The notes below the pieces were generated by a model. The model did no database searches, was not told the origin of the DNA, and worked only from the letters and a program-made list of their open reading frames with translations. 64,000 nucleotides of DNA. It comes from Linum tenue (Eukaryota > Streptophyta > Magnoliopsida > Malpighiales > Linaceae). The position numbers and the translations under genes are program-made. The stretch lies in assembly GCA_946122785.1 (NCBI GenBank), contig CAMGYJ010000011.1, forward strand, positions 40,636,513-40,700,512. Reading direction: 5' to 3'. Positions 9,575 to 19,855 of the stretch are shown one piece after another (position 1 is the stretch's first letter; the number at the start of each line of letters is the position of its first letter).

Positions 9575-11288
9575 CAACCAATGTCCTCAAGCAAACCTTA
9601 CTCAAACAAATGCAACTCTCCAGATCTTTACAACAACATGAAACCGCGATCGTCGGTAGAGGACTTCCTAGGTCATATAGCAGCTTAGGAGATCAACCAG
9701 TTTTCGACATTCCCTATTTCTCTCGATGCAAGTACTAGATTCAAACTAGGATCATGCAAGTAGTAGACCTAGGACAAACAATTCATTTATAAAAAGACTC
9801 ACACAACACATATAATCATGGAATCTTTGTACCGGGTGCTCTTCTCATTTCATTTCAATTATTGGAACCCCTTTTTCTTAATTTTCGTTTTCTTTCATTT
9901 CATTGATCACTTTGTTGGGGTTCTAACTGCAATTTTTTCACTGTCGGCCCTTATTGGTTGAGCTAGAGCAATTTATGTACATCTGTCATCGCCAGAGTAC
10001 TTCTTTTAACTCATTTTCCTCAAAATCGTGTGGAGGGTCAATGAAATTAAGGGGGGTCAGAAGCTCTATCCTCGAGTAGACAAACCGTTCTCCGTGTGAA
10101 ATTTTTACTTGTACTAGAGATGGCTTAGCTTCACCTTGTAAGGGGTACATCTCACTAATGGTCACTGAAATCTCTTCCAAAACCCGATTTTGTGCAATGA
10201 ACGGTGCCACACCCATTGGGTTTACCCCATGCTTCAAATTTCAGACATGGAGGACCAACTGCTTTTGCCACAATTTGAGCACCCATCAATGATACATGAG
10301 TCCGAAACATAAGGAGAGTCATTGATACCACATGAATCAAAGATCCTAAAGCCACTAGTTCACACAATCAACCGACACTGCTAGGAGAAAGATAGGAGAG
10401 ATCTTATACTTCAACATCCTTCATAGTGCTATGGCTACCTCCCTAGGTTGCATAGTATTATAAAGGCTATCAATTCAAAGCATACTGAGCATGCAATTAC
10501 AAGGAACACGTACTCGGAGCCCTCAAATTTAAAAATGTGGACAGTTGACTAGGCTCCAAGACAAACAAAACAATATCACTCATCACACCCAAATACAATA
10601 GAACACCCATCCACACACTTAAGCACGACATTGTCCTCAATGAAGGAAAAATAAGGAGGGTAGAATGGAGTTACCAAATCAAGTGTGAATGATGGTGGAC
10701 GGGGCAGGCGAGGCATTCTAGGTGAGCAGTGAGAGCTGTCAGAACACAAATACCACACAAAATCTTACAAAGGTTGAGTTATTGACTGTAAAATCAAAGA
10801 ACAAAACTTACTCAACCGAAGAAAAACAGGGAAAAAAGTACAAACTGTATGGTTGGTTTGCCTCCCAATAAGCACTTCTTTCACGTTGTTAGCTGGACGG
10901 TGGCTCCAAAGTTTTGGTCCACCCTAGAACCTCTTTGAAGTTGAGGTTCTCGTCGATAAGGTGGAGAAACAAAGAAAAAAAAAGGAAATCGTAAGAATAA
11001 GGGGGTTCAATGAAGGAAATGGAATGGAAAGAGCACCCGATACAGAAATTCCTTTATTTTTGTGTTATGTGAGTCTCTCTATCCATGAATTGTCTGTCCT
11101 AGGTCCACTCCTTGACATGATCTTGGTGTGAGTCCAATACTCGCATTGAGGGACATAGGGAATGTCTTAGAAAACTGGTTGACCTCGTAAGCTGCTAAAC
11201 GATCTAGGAAATCCTCTACCCACAATCGGAGTTGCATGGTGCTATGGAGGTCTGCAGATTTGCATTGGTTTGAGTCAAGTTTTCTTGG
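9575..11288. mobile_element. Two Tat-type element 3' internal regions in inverted arrangement
   Basis: 9575-10985 reads on the minus strand like the internal sequence upstream of the polypurine tract in the element at 18356-19600: shared blocks are CAAGCAAACC...CAACTCTCCAGA, CTTGGAGCCCTCAAATT and GTTGCCTCCCAATAAGC. From about 10985 the same pre-PPT sequence appears again in the plus orientation (GTGAGTCTCTCTATCCATGAA, CGCATTGAGGGACATAGG, GAAATCCTCTACC) and runs to 11288. The pre-PPT block is therefore present as an inverted repeat (about 9575-9890 versus 10985-11288). No ORF in it has recognisable meaning. The right arm continues after a solo LTR insertion at 12240. Confidence 0.7.
11284..11288. 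repeat. Target-site duplication CTTGG, left copy
   Basis: CTTGG is repeated at 12235-12239, directly flanking the solo LTR. Related Tat copies (for example near 42855) read through this point without interruption, which confirms the insertion. Confidence 0.85.
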
Positions 11289-12234
11289 TAATATGAACCT
11301 GGGGGTGTATATTATCAAAGTCACGCAACTAACGACTCAATCGAAGGATCGATTGAGCTCGAATCAAGAATAAAACGTTCTTAATACGAACTTGGATAAA
11401 ACGAAACCAAAACTGCAATTCCACACCTGGGGAAAGGATCGATTGGTATAATGATAGATGCCCGACCACGATTGAAGTGAATATTCAATCGATACAGAGC
11501 TCAATGAGCTTGGAATCCACCAAAGCTCACACAAGTACGCAAACTTGCAAAAACCCAAAGGTTTCAATTTAATTCATCAAAGTCTAAGTTTTTACAAAGT
11601 AAATAGAAGCTACTTAAAGGCAATAAAAACCTAATACAAAGCTAATAGAACTAGGAAATAATTAAGGTAAAATTATACTCTAAAAAGAACAGAAAATTCG
11701 GACCCAGACTTCCTTTCTTGAAGCACAAGTTGCCAGCAAACAGTCCAAAAACAGCTTTCGTACTAACTTCGCGCCTTACGTTCGAGGCCTTCCATAACTC
11801 CATTACTTCATCCAATTCCTTTACTTGGTAGATAAACATACCTATTTTAATGTTGTAGAAGCCTTTGGTCTCGAATCAGATCCATGCTCCTTGAGTTGAG
11901 CTCCAAAGTAGGCTTCACGATCATAGATTTATACTTAACAATTTCCTGACAGTTTTCCAGTTTTGAGGTAGCAACTTTGAGCCTTGGGAAAACAACCTTA
12001 ATGAATCCTTCTGGATCCAAAAAGCATACCATTGGAAAGATGGTAGATTTATCTTTAAAACAAGCCCTTGAAATCTAATTTTCAGTGTGCCAATTGTGAG
12101 AACCGTGCATCCAAAGTAGGCATCTCGAAACTGTTCCAACACTTAACGAAATTCTGCCTTTCTTCTTTCCAACTTCCATAGCTTCTTCGTCAAGTAATAA
12201 AAACGTGTAGAGTTGGCCATTTGGGATCATATCA
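11289..12234 (-). mobile_element. Solo LTR of the chromovirus-like family
   Basis: 946 bp, beginning TAATATGAACCTGGGGGTGT and ending TTTGGGATCATATCA, flanked by CTTGG on both sides. The ends match the complete LTR at 41646-42613 (TAATAACACCCTAGGGGGTG...TTTGGGATCATATCA), which has a tRNA-iMet primer site beside it, so this LTR points to the minus strand. It interrupts the pre-PPT region of a Tat element. A solo LTR is the usual product of recombination between the two LTRs of a full element. Internal ORFs are not meaningful. Confidence 0.85.
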
Positions 12235-12239
12235 CTTGG

Positions 12240-12269
12240 GGACAAGCAAACGGTTAAGTGTGGGGGGTT
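12240..12269 (+). other. Polypurine tract of the upstream Tat fragment
   Basis: AAGTGTGGGGGGTT stands immediately before the LTR start TGATATACC. It is the plus-strand priming site of the internal region to its left. The same motif (AAGTGTGGGGGAGTT on the minus strand) abuts the LTR at 18355. Confidence 0.8.
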
Positions 12270-13616
12270 TGATATACCATTATCTATACATGTTTTTGCC
12301 CACTATTCTTGAACCGTTTGAGAGTCGACTCTCGCATTTTAAGCCAATTTCATGCTAGGTTGTGCTTTTATGTCATATTTCAGGGCTTAGAGTGGAAAGG
12401 GAGACTTGGAAGAGAGTTTTGGGTCAAAAGCACTAAGGGGACAGAAGGAGGAGTGCAGAGACCAGAATCCTCGGTCTGGTCCTCAAAAACCCGACCGGGA
12501 AAAAGTGACAAGAGGCCGGGGAAAGCGTCCAGGGAATTTACCCGGCCTGGACCCCCTATTTCCTGACCGAGGAATTCAGCCTGAGGTCGGGTATTTTCCC
12601 CTTGATGTTGTGCGCCATTTTGCAAATACTCGACTGGTCCTCTTAATATCCAATCGGGTAATTGGACCGGGTTTCGGGAGCCAGGGCTATTATAAGAAGA
12701 TTTCGGGTTCTTTGTCTATTATCCAAGTTTTAGAGAAAGAAAGAAAAAGAGAGAGAGAGAAAGTGACGAACCCAACCTCCAAAGTATGCTAGATCGAGTT
12801 TTGACGTCATTGGAGCTCGATTGATGCCTGGAGAAGTGCTGATTGACAACCAGAAGCTGAATTTCATCCTTCACAAGATGATTTCTGCATCTGAAGTTAA
12901 TTTCTCTTCTATCTCTATGGAGTAAACCCCCTCTCTCACCTGGGTATGAAGAACCCTAGATTTGTATGTTAGGTTTGGTTGTATGAACCCAAGTACATGA
13001 TATTTTGATATTGATTATATTCGAAGGAGGCATTATTTTTTTATTGCATGAATCTTGATCACTTTCTTGTAGTTTCTACTTTGATCTGGAAAGAGAAATT
13101 TGCCTAGATTGATAGAGCACCCTTGATTGAAGGTGGTGAATTGACTATTATAGTCGAGGAGTGAATTCACTGTTTTGTACTGGATTTACTCCAGTAGAGG
13201 AGGTTTTGCATGTTAGGGACTCAGTTTGTTTACTCAGGTGGAGGTTAGTCGCCCGCCGAGTATCCAGACTAGGAGGGTCCGAAGACCTTTAGTCAAGACT
13301 TCAGACTATTTGAGAACCTTCCACAGTATAACTATCATCATATTTGGACTTAGTGAATTACAACTTGGCTTAACTGCAATCAAGGGGGAACTATATCTGG
13401 GAGACCTTTCCTGAACTTGAACTACAACTTTATTGCTTTTTGCTTGGTTAGGTTAGTTATAACTTTATTACACTCGAACAGCTAGATAAGAAGAATTTCA
13501 TGGAGTAGTCATCACATCTATGACACGGGTTGACAAGTAAAGCTAAACCCGCTATACTACGTGTTACTTTGTGGTTAGACTTGGCCACTTTCTAGTGTGA
13601 TGTTATTGGCGAGTCA
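12270..13616 (+). mobile_element. Tat-type LTR between a PPT and a primer-binding site
   Basis: 1,347 bp, TGATATACC...GAGTCA. It is homologous to the LTRs at 16924-18355 and 22614-24123 (read on their minus strand). The U3 part has a run of CCCGACCGGG-type palindromic motifs at about 12490-12660. A TATA-like CTATTATAAG lies near 12687. A purine-rich AGAAAGAAAGAAAAAGAG stretch follows at 12733. It is preceded by a PPT and followed by a PBS, so it belongs both to the element on its left (as 3' LTR) and to that on its right (as 5' LTR). Confidence 0.85.
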
Positions 13617-13617
13617 A

Positions 13618-13640
13618 TTTTTCAGCGTTGTTGCCGGGGA
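13618..13640 (+). other. Primer-binding site, tRNA-Asp type, degenerate
   Basis: TTTTTCAGCGTTGTTGCCGG lies one base after the LTR end. It is a mutated version of TGGCGCCGTTGCCGGGGA, which pairs with the 3' end of plant tRNA-Asp and is typical of Tat/Athila elements. The intact form is seen on the minus strand at 22590-22607. Confidence 0.8.
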
Positions 13641-13719
13641 CAGCTAGGTTGTTGAAGAAATGTGATTTTTGTTACTTTAGTAATTCTTTTTTGTTACTGT
13701 AGCTGTGTGCAGGTAGTGC

Positions 13720-14210
13720 ATGACCCGTAGCCAGTCCAACAAAGCACCAGTTCCACTTGACATTGAACTTGAGTGCACTCTCCGCCACATCCGGAGAACC
13801 TCGAAGAACAGACTTGTTGCGGAGGAAGAGCGAATTGACGGTCGGATAAGCAGAGACTCCAAGCAGGAGGACAACATGGAGGATGAACAGAATCGGCTGC
13901 ACAACCTGAACCTTGGGAAAAATCCACCTCTGAACCAGGGCCAACCTCAATTGGGGATGCCTCTCCAGATTCCCCCAACGAATCAGGTTCTGCCTAACAA
14001 TGGAAATTTCCAGGCAGATGCTGCAACCAACAACCACCTTTGTCGGAGCACACCATGGAGTACTTCTACGCTCCACAACTCGCTGATATTCGCCCAGTCA
14101 TCCAGTATCCGCCCATACCTGCTAGCAACTTTGAGATCAAGCCTTGCTGGATCCAGTTCATTACATCCTCCATCTAGTTTCATGGGCTCAAGGATGAAGA
14201 GGCGAGGGTA
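13720..14210 (+). pseudogene. Tat-type gag, N-terminal part, interrupted by CACTA insertion
   Basis: It begins MTRSQSNKAPVPLD at 13720, 80 bp past the PBS, and matches the start of the intact gag at 22465 (minus strand; MTRSQSGGLLPLD). A frameshift near 14020 moves the reading into the frame of EYFYAPQLADIRPVIQYPP, and there is an in-frame stop after SSI near 14175. At 14210 the coding sequence is cut by the CACTA element; the same frame resumes at 24503. Gag would package the element RNA into particles. This copy is defective. Confidence 0.85.
14208..14210. repeat. CACTA target-site duplication GTA, left copy
   Basis: GTA also follows the right end at 24500-24502. A 3-bp duplication is the rule for CACTA (En/Spm) elements. 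Confidence 0.9.
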
Positions 14211-15023
14211 CACTACAACAATTTTGGGATATTATGACAACGAAGTTCATCACAACAGATCCAACTTTTGTCATAATAGATCTATTATGAAAATATTATT
14301 TGCCATACCGTTTGTCAAAACTACCTCGTCGGAATAGCTCTATTATGACAAAAAATAGGCTTCTTGTCACAACATGTTCCAGTGGCACGCCGTGCACATT
14401 TTGTCATAACAGACATCTTGTTATGACAAAATGTTTTGTCAAAATATAGAAATGCTTCGTCACAATATGTTATTAATTTTTGTCACGATAGTTACCACTT
14501 TTGCTACGTTGTTGTGACAAATGTATAGTTTGTCATAGCAAACCTATTTTGACAAAGCCATGTGATTGTCATAATATTCAAACTCAGACTCCACCTGACA
14601 TTTGTCCTGATGAAAATTGTTTGTCATAACCTGATGCATATATGACAACCTGTGGGCATTATTATGACAACCTATTTTCCAAATCTGATGCTATTCATAC
14701 CATAAAGAAAACGGTACATCATTCAATGCATCAAAATCTACATCATTCATTACCGAAATAAAAAACTACATCATTCATAGTTATAATATGTTCCAAAAAC
14801 CTACTGATCCATCCATCCAGACACCAAAACAAAGTCTTCCAAAGTGACATATGTTCGTCTTTCAAAAGAGAGTACTAAATAACAAAAGCTAACAGCCTTC
14901 CAAAGGTACTAATACTCATGATGATGTGGTCCTTGAGCATCCAAAATGCACACCTACTGTCATATACCTAGGTACCTGCGTAATACAACGATCAAAGTTT
15001 GAGTAAAACTTATGAAATAAAAT

Positions 15024-16142
15024 TCAATTGAGTAGTATCAAAAATGACAGGTTATCGCCTAGAGATTTATTTCCAGGTATCAGCACACTTAGAAACAGAA
15101 AAGACTTCTTCATACATAACCATGGAGGTAAATTGTAAGGGGTTAACACAACCGGCCACATGCTGTAACTAGAACTGAAGTTCCCAAATGGATTAAAACC
15201 AGCACTAAGAAGTGCAAGCCGCACATTTCTAGGATCGGCGTAAACCAACTATGGTCCCTATAAAAAAATTCCATGTTTTTCTTTTGTGCCACCTCATGTC
15301 CTTGACAATGTCCTTTGTCATGAACAGCCTAAGTAGCCTATCCTTTATAGGGAAATACCTAGTTGTTTTACTGGAATATCCTTCCCTTTGCCTGGTTTAT
15401 ACCTAGATTTCTTACACTTGGGACACGTCTTTTCATTCTGGAGAGGACCTCGGAATAAGACACAGTTGTTAGGACATGCATCTAAAATGGTATAACCAAA
15501 CCCGAGGTCATGAATGTACCTCTTCACCTTATAATACGAATTAGGGAGATTCTCTCCATTTGGTAAAGCTTCCTTGATTAGATCCAAATTGAGTTTAAAT
15601 GCTTTGTCGCTACTATTGGTTAACATTTTGTTATTCATCATTTTCATAATAATGAAGGATAACTTTGAAAATTTCTTACACCCAGGATAATGAGGAAAGT
15701 TAGCATCTTTTAGTAGTTTAGCTAAGGTTGGATCCAGATTCAATCCCCCAAAACCCTCATTCATAGATTCAGAACCTGATGTACCAAACCTAGCAGCATT
15801 AGCTCGACTCAAATCATTCAACATGGAAGGCATTTCAATATCAAAACCATGCATATCATTCTAACCAGTGTCCTCTAAATTATCAGTTGCCCCGCTACCA
15901 CCAATATCAGAGTCCTCTCCATGATATATCCACAAACTGTAATCCTCTACCATCCCATTGAGGAACAAGTCAGCTTTCACAAGATCTATTGTTTTAAAGC
16001 AACAATTGTTGCATTTTCTGAACGGACACCTAATTCTACCACTACCATCAGCACATGCCTTGGCAACCCCTAGAAAGTACTCAACACCCTTCACATAATT
16101 AGCAGAATATCGATTCTTCTGCTTCAACCAACCCCTATCCAT
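15024..16142 (-). pseudogene. CACTA transposase (TNP2-type), truncated
   Basis: TNP2 cuts and joins CACTA ends. Reading from 16142 down, MDRGWLKQKNRYSANYVKGV through RCPFRKCNN to HGEDSD is the N-terminal transposase-associated domain. After an in-frame TAG at about 15858 comes the TNP2 N-terminus (PHYPGCKKFSKLSF, FKLNLDLIKEALPNGENLP, DLGFGYTILDACPNNC, CPKCKKSRYK). A frameshift near 15360 leads to YFPIKDRLLRLFMTKDIVKD, and after further damage VYADPRNVRLALLSAGFNPF through SMWPVVLTPYNLPPW follows (15248-15100). The C-terminal half of the usual ~800-residue protein, with the remaining catalytic region, is absent. Family identity is secure; the copy cannot be functional. Confidence 0.9.
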
Positions 16143-16918
16143 TTAGTCTGTGTGCTGTGTGCATAAATTAGGCTAACCTGTGCCTTGGGACGATTCTTGG
16201 ATCACAAAATGAAGGTTGACCTTATAACATCACTTGAGCAAGCACCTGCAAAATGAAAACAAGAGAATAAATCTCAAATGTTCCCCTGATGATGTCGAAA
16301 TAGCAATAGCAAAGCATTCACAACACCGAAGCAATCAAACCTTATCTAACAGGGTCGACGCAGTGAACATAACCAAACACACCAGAACCATAACAACAAG
16401 ATCCACAAAGTAGAAACCGACAGTTTACAACAACGTCCACGAAACACAAACCAGATAACTCAGCATCCCTACGCAGCTTACAGAAATCAAAGAACTACTA
16501 ATAACTCAGAGAATAGTGTGCTTACATCAGTACAATTGTCTTAAGGAAACGATAAACCCCAAAAAACCCTTAGGTTGCAATTGAATCCAGAAACAAAATT
16601 TCCAATCTCTGAGTTACGCATGCAAGACCACATGTAGGGATTCCATTTATCAAAATCAACCAAATACCCAACAAAATCGTCTTACAATCGGCAAACACCT
16701 AAACTCCCCCAAAAAAATCCCCAACGAAAGCTTCTCTCAATCGGCTGAAAACAATGCGATAGAAGTGGAAGAGGCTGATCAAAGAGAGTTCAATCGTCTT
16801 ACTCGACAGGTTTCAATTGACAGAGGGTTTTTTGAGCGGCGGATTTCAATTTTTGGGCCAAAAGTTGGGAGTGAATATGGTTTTGGAGCGTTGGAGGGAA
16901 TTAGCTCCCGCGCCCTAT
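16143..16918. other. CACTA internal non-coding sequence
   Basis: No gene is recognised. It lies upstream of the transposase start on the minus strand and would be the promoter/leader region of the element. It ends at the LTR element insertion point. Confidence 0.6.
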
Positions 16919-16923
16919 TTCCT
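16919..16923. repeat. Target-site duplication TTCCT, left copy
   Basis: TTCCT is repeated exactly at 24124-24128. The pair bounds the LTR retrotransposon inside the CACTA element. Confidence 0.95.
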
Positions 16924-18355
16924 TGACTCACTCCTACTGTCACTCTAGAAAATGGCAAGTGTAAGCACTTCCTAAAGCGTAGTATAGCGGGTTTGGGTTT
17001 TATTGTCAACCCGGGTCCTAGATGTGATGACTACTCAGTGAACTCGTATTATCTAGCAATGCAACTATAGTGAAGATCTAAACTAACAGGCAAACAAAAC
17101 AACTAAACGGTTGTATTCAGGTTAAGAGAGGTCACCCGGATATGGTTCCCCCTAGACTGCAGTTAAGCCGGATTGTAATTACCAAGTTCAGTTTCTATGA
17201 TAGTTATACTGCGGAAGGTTCTCAAACAGCCTGAAGTCTCGACTAAAGGTCTTCAGACCCTCTCAATCTGAATCTCTAGCGGGCGACTAACCTCCACCGG
17301 AGTAAACAGATTGAGGCCCTAAGAACAAAACCTCCACTACCGAATGGAGTTCGGTACAGAATAGTGAATTGGCTCCTCGACTAAAGTCACCAATTCACTA
17401 CCTTCGATTAAGGATACTCTATCAACCTAGGCAGATATTATCATTCTAGGTTAAAGCAGGAACAACAGGAATTTGATCAGGATTCATGCCATTCAATCAT
17501 TCAAAACCTCAATCGAATATAATCAAAATCATAGTATCAATACTTGGGTTCATACAATCAAACCTAACATACAGAACTAGGGTTTCCCATACCCAGATGA
17601 ATGGGAGAACTACTCCATGGAGAGAGAAGCAAAAGCAGAATCAGACGCGGAAATCATACTGTGAAGATGGATTTCTGCTCCTGGACGTTGAATCGGCACT
17701 TCTCCAAGCTCAAGCCAAGCTCCAATGGTGATGAAGATCAAGCTAGGGCACTTGGAGACTCTTGTTCGTCGCTTTCTCTCTCTAGGAACCGCTCTGTCTC
17801 TCAAAAACTCGAATCCCCCTCTGTTTGGCTCGGAATACGCTTAAAAAAACCAGAATTTCCCGACTCGCACGGCCAGGCCACACGGCCGTGCATATCGCCA
17901 CTTTGGCCGTGCGGCTCAAAACGCGGCGCATCAATTAATCGACCTTCAGCCATCTCGCACGGCCAGGGTTGCACGTTGCACGGCCGTGCGAGTTTCAGGG
18001 GTTGCCCGTGCGTGGCCTCGGCAAAAAGCGCACGGCCTGGGTTGCATGTTGCACGACCGTGCGAGTTTCATGGTCTGCCCGTGCATGCTCTCGCAGAATT
18101 CCGCACGGCCATCTTGCTCACATGCAAGGCCGTGCGAATCCCTGGTCTGGCCGTGCATCCTCCTTGAAACCTCGCCATTCGTCCGAACTTCGTCCAACCG
18201 ACCCCAGACTCGCTCCCAAGCCTTCATTCCCGTACTAGGACCTGAAATATCACAATCAAGCACAACCTAGCATGAAATCGGCCTAAAACACGAGAATCAA
18301 TACCTCAAAAGGTGTAAGAACGGGGGCAAAAACATGTGTAAATAACGGTCTATCA
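16924..18355 (-). repeat. 3' LTR of the gag-protease element
   Basis: 1,432 bp, TG...CA on the plus strand. Seen from the minus strand it starts TGATAGACCGTTATTTAC right after the PPT. The U3 region (17870-18170) carries about four diverged ~75-bp units built on the palindrome GCACGGCCGTGC. Confidence 0.95.
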
Positions 18356-18370
18356 AACTCCCCCACACTT
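18356..18370 (-). other. Polypurine tract
   Basis: On the minus strand AAGTGTGGGGGAGTT directly precedes the 3' LTR start TGATAGACC. It primes plus-strand DNA synthesis. Confidence 0.85.
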
Positions 18371-19855
18371 AACCGTTTGCTTGTCCCCAAGCAAACCTAA
18401 CTCAAACCAATGCAACTCTCCAGACCTCTATAGCAACAAACAACCTCGATCGTAGGTAGAGGACTTCCTAGATCATTTAGCAACTTACGAGGTCAACCGA
18501 CGCACAAGTCATCTCATAGCTTCTTCGGCGAGAGCACTAGTCTCGAGTCAGCATCATGGCAAATAGTGAACAGAGGACAAATGATTCGTGGATGAAGAGA
18601 CTCTCAAAAACAAAAGATCATGGACTCACATTGTTCAAGGTGCTCGATTTTGTTCTTGAAGATGGTTGGAACCCCTTTTCTTTCTTCTTTTTGCTTGTTT
18701 TTATGATTTTCTCTTTTTTTTTCAAGGGTTCCAACCTGTTTTTGCAGAAAACGGGGGCTCCCACCTAGCAAAGGTTTTGCGGGAGCCCGGCTCTTACCGG
18801 CCATGCCAGGAGCAGTTGTCTCGAGCCTCGTGCGGGGGAAAGACATGTAAGGGGGCTGGAGGTAGTAGGTGGAAATTGGGAACGGATTCCCGTCTCCCCT
18901 TACACACTTTCGCCCTATTCGCACGGGAGACGTCATTTTAAAGCACATTTTCGAGCACCTGTTATTTCCAAAACATGATACAAGAGTCCATGACAAGCAG
19001 AGAGTCCACAACATCACACAATTCAAGGGTCCTAAGATCACTAATTCACTCAATCAACCAACACACTATGAAGAAGAAATGAGACTTCTTAAATGCATCA
19101 ACATCCTCCATAGTGCTACACTACCTCCCTAGGTAGTAGGTTGCAAACCACTACAGAGACTGTCAATTCAAAGCATACTGAGCAGGTAATTGCAAGGAAC
19201 ACGTACTTGGAGCCCTCAAATTCAAAAATTTGGACAGTGGACTAGGCTCCAAGCACATAAACAGATCTAATGCAGTCAAAAGATAAACATCCCCCCCACA
19301 CTTAAGATCGACATTGCCCTCAATGGAGAAGAGGGAAGGAAAGAGGAACGATGTTACCGGTATGCACGGACTGCAGGAGACTGGAAATGGACCAGTCGGG
19401 CACACAGCACAGCTCAAGGGGAACAGAAGAGCTCAACCAGAATATGTTAGGTCCAATGTCAGCCCAATAAGACATCATCCAGAACAAAGGAAACAAACCA
19501 AAACCAAACCAAAGCGCAGTCCGACTCGAAACACAAGAAAGAAAGTCAAACCGTGGTGGGGTTGCCTCCCCACAAGCGCTTCTTTACCGTCTTTTAGCTG
19601 GACGCCCATGGTGGATACTCAGCGGGGTGCAGGAACAGGTACCTCCAAGAGCGGATCCACATCGCTCTTGAGGTACAGCTTCAGGTGGTGACCGTGCACC
19701 CGACGGTTGCAACCACCAGCAGTGGTCAGCTCGACCTGGCCATCCGGCAAGATGCAGGCGAGTGAGTACTCGGATGGCCAGGGTGTTCGTGGTGCAGGGG
19801 GCGGGACCAGCTCGTAGTGGTCTCCACCCTTCTTCCGTGCAGGCGTAGCAGCCTG
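18371..19855. other. Non-coding 3' internal region of the gag-protease element
   Basis: No conserved ORF. It contains the blocks shared with the other Tat fragments in this window (CTTGGAGCCCTCAAATT at about 19209; a GGTTGCCTCCCCACAAGCGC motif at about 19560, which lies shortly downstream of gag-pro in related elements). In autonomous relatives the pol genes would be expected in this interval; here they are missing. Confidence 0.75.

Noticed and set aside
17601..18270. Overlapping ORFs of 90-215 residues in both LTRs (for example 17601-18167 and 23292-23939) as genes
   Set aside because: They lie within LTR U3/R sequence, read through the CACGGCC repeats in several frames and both strands, and match no family.
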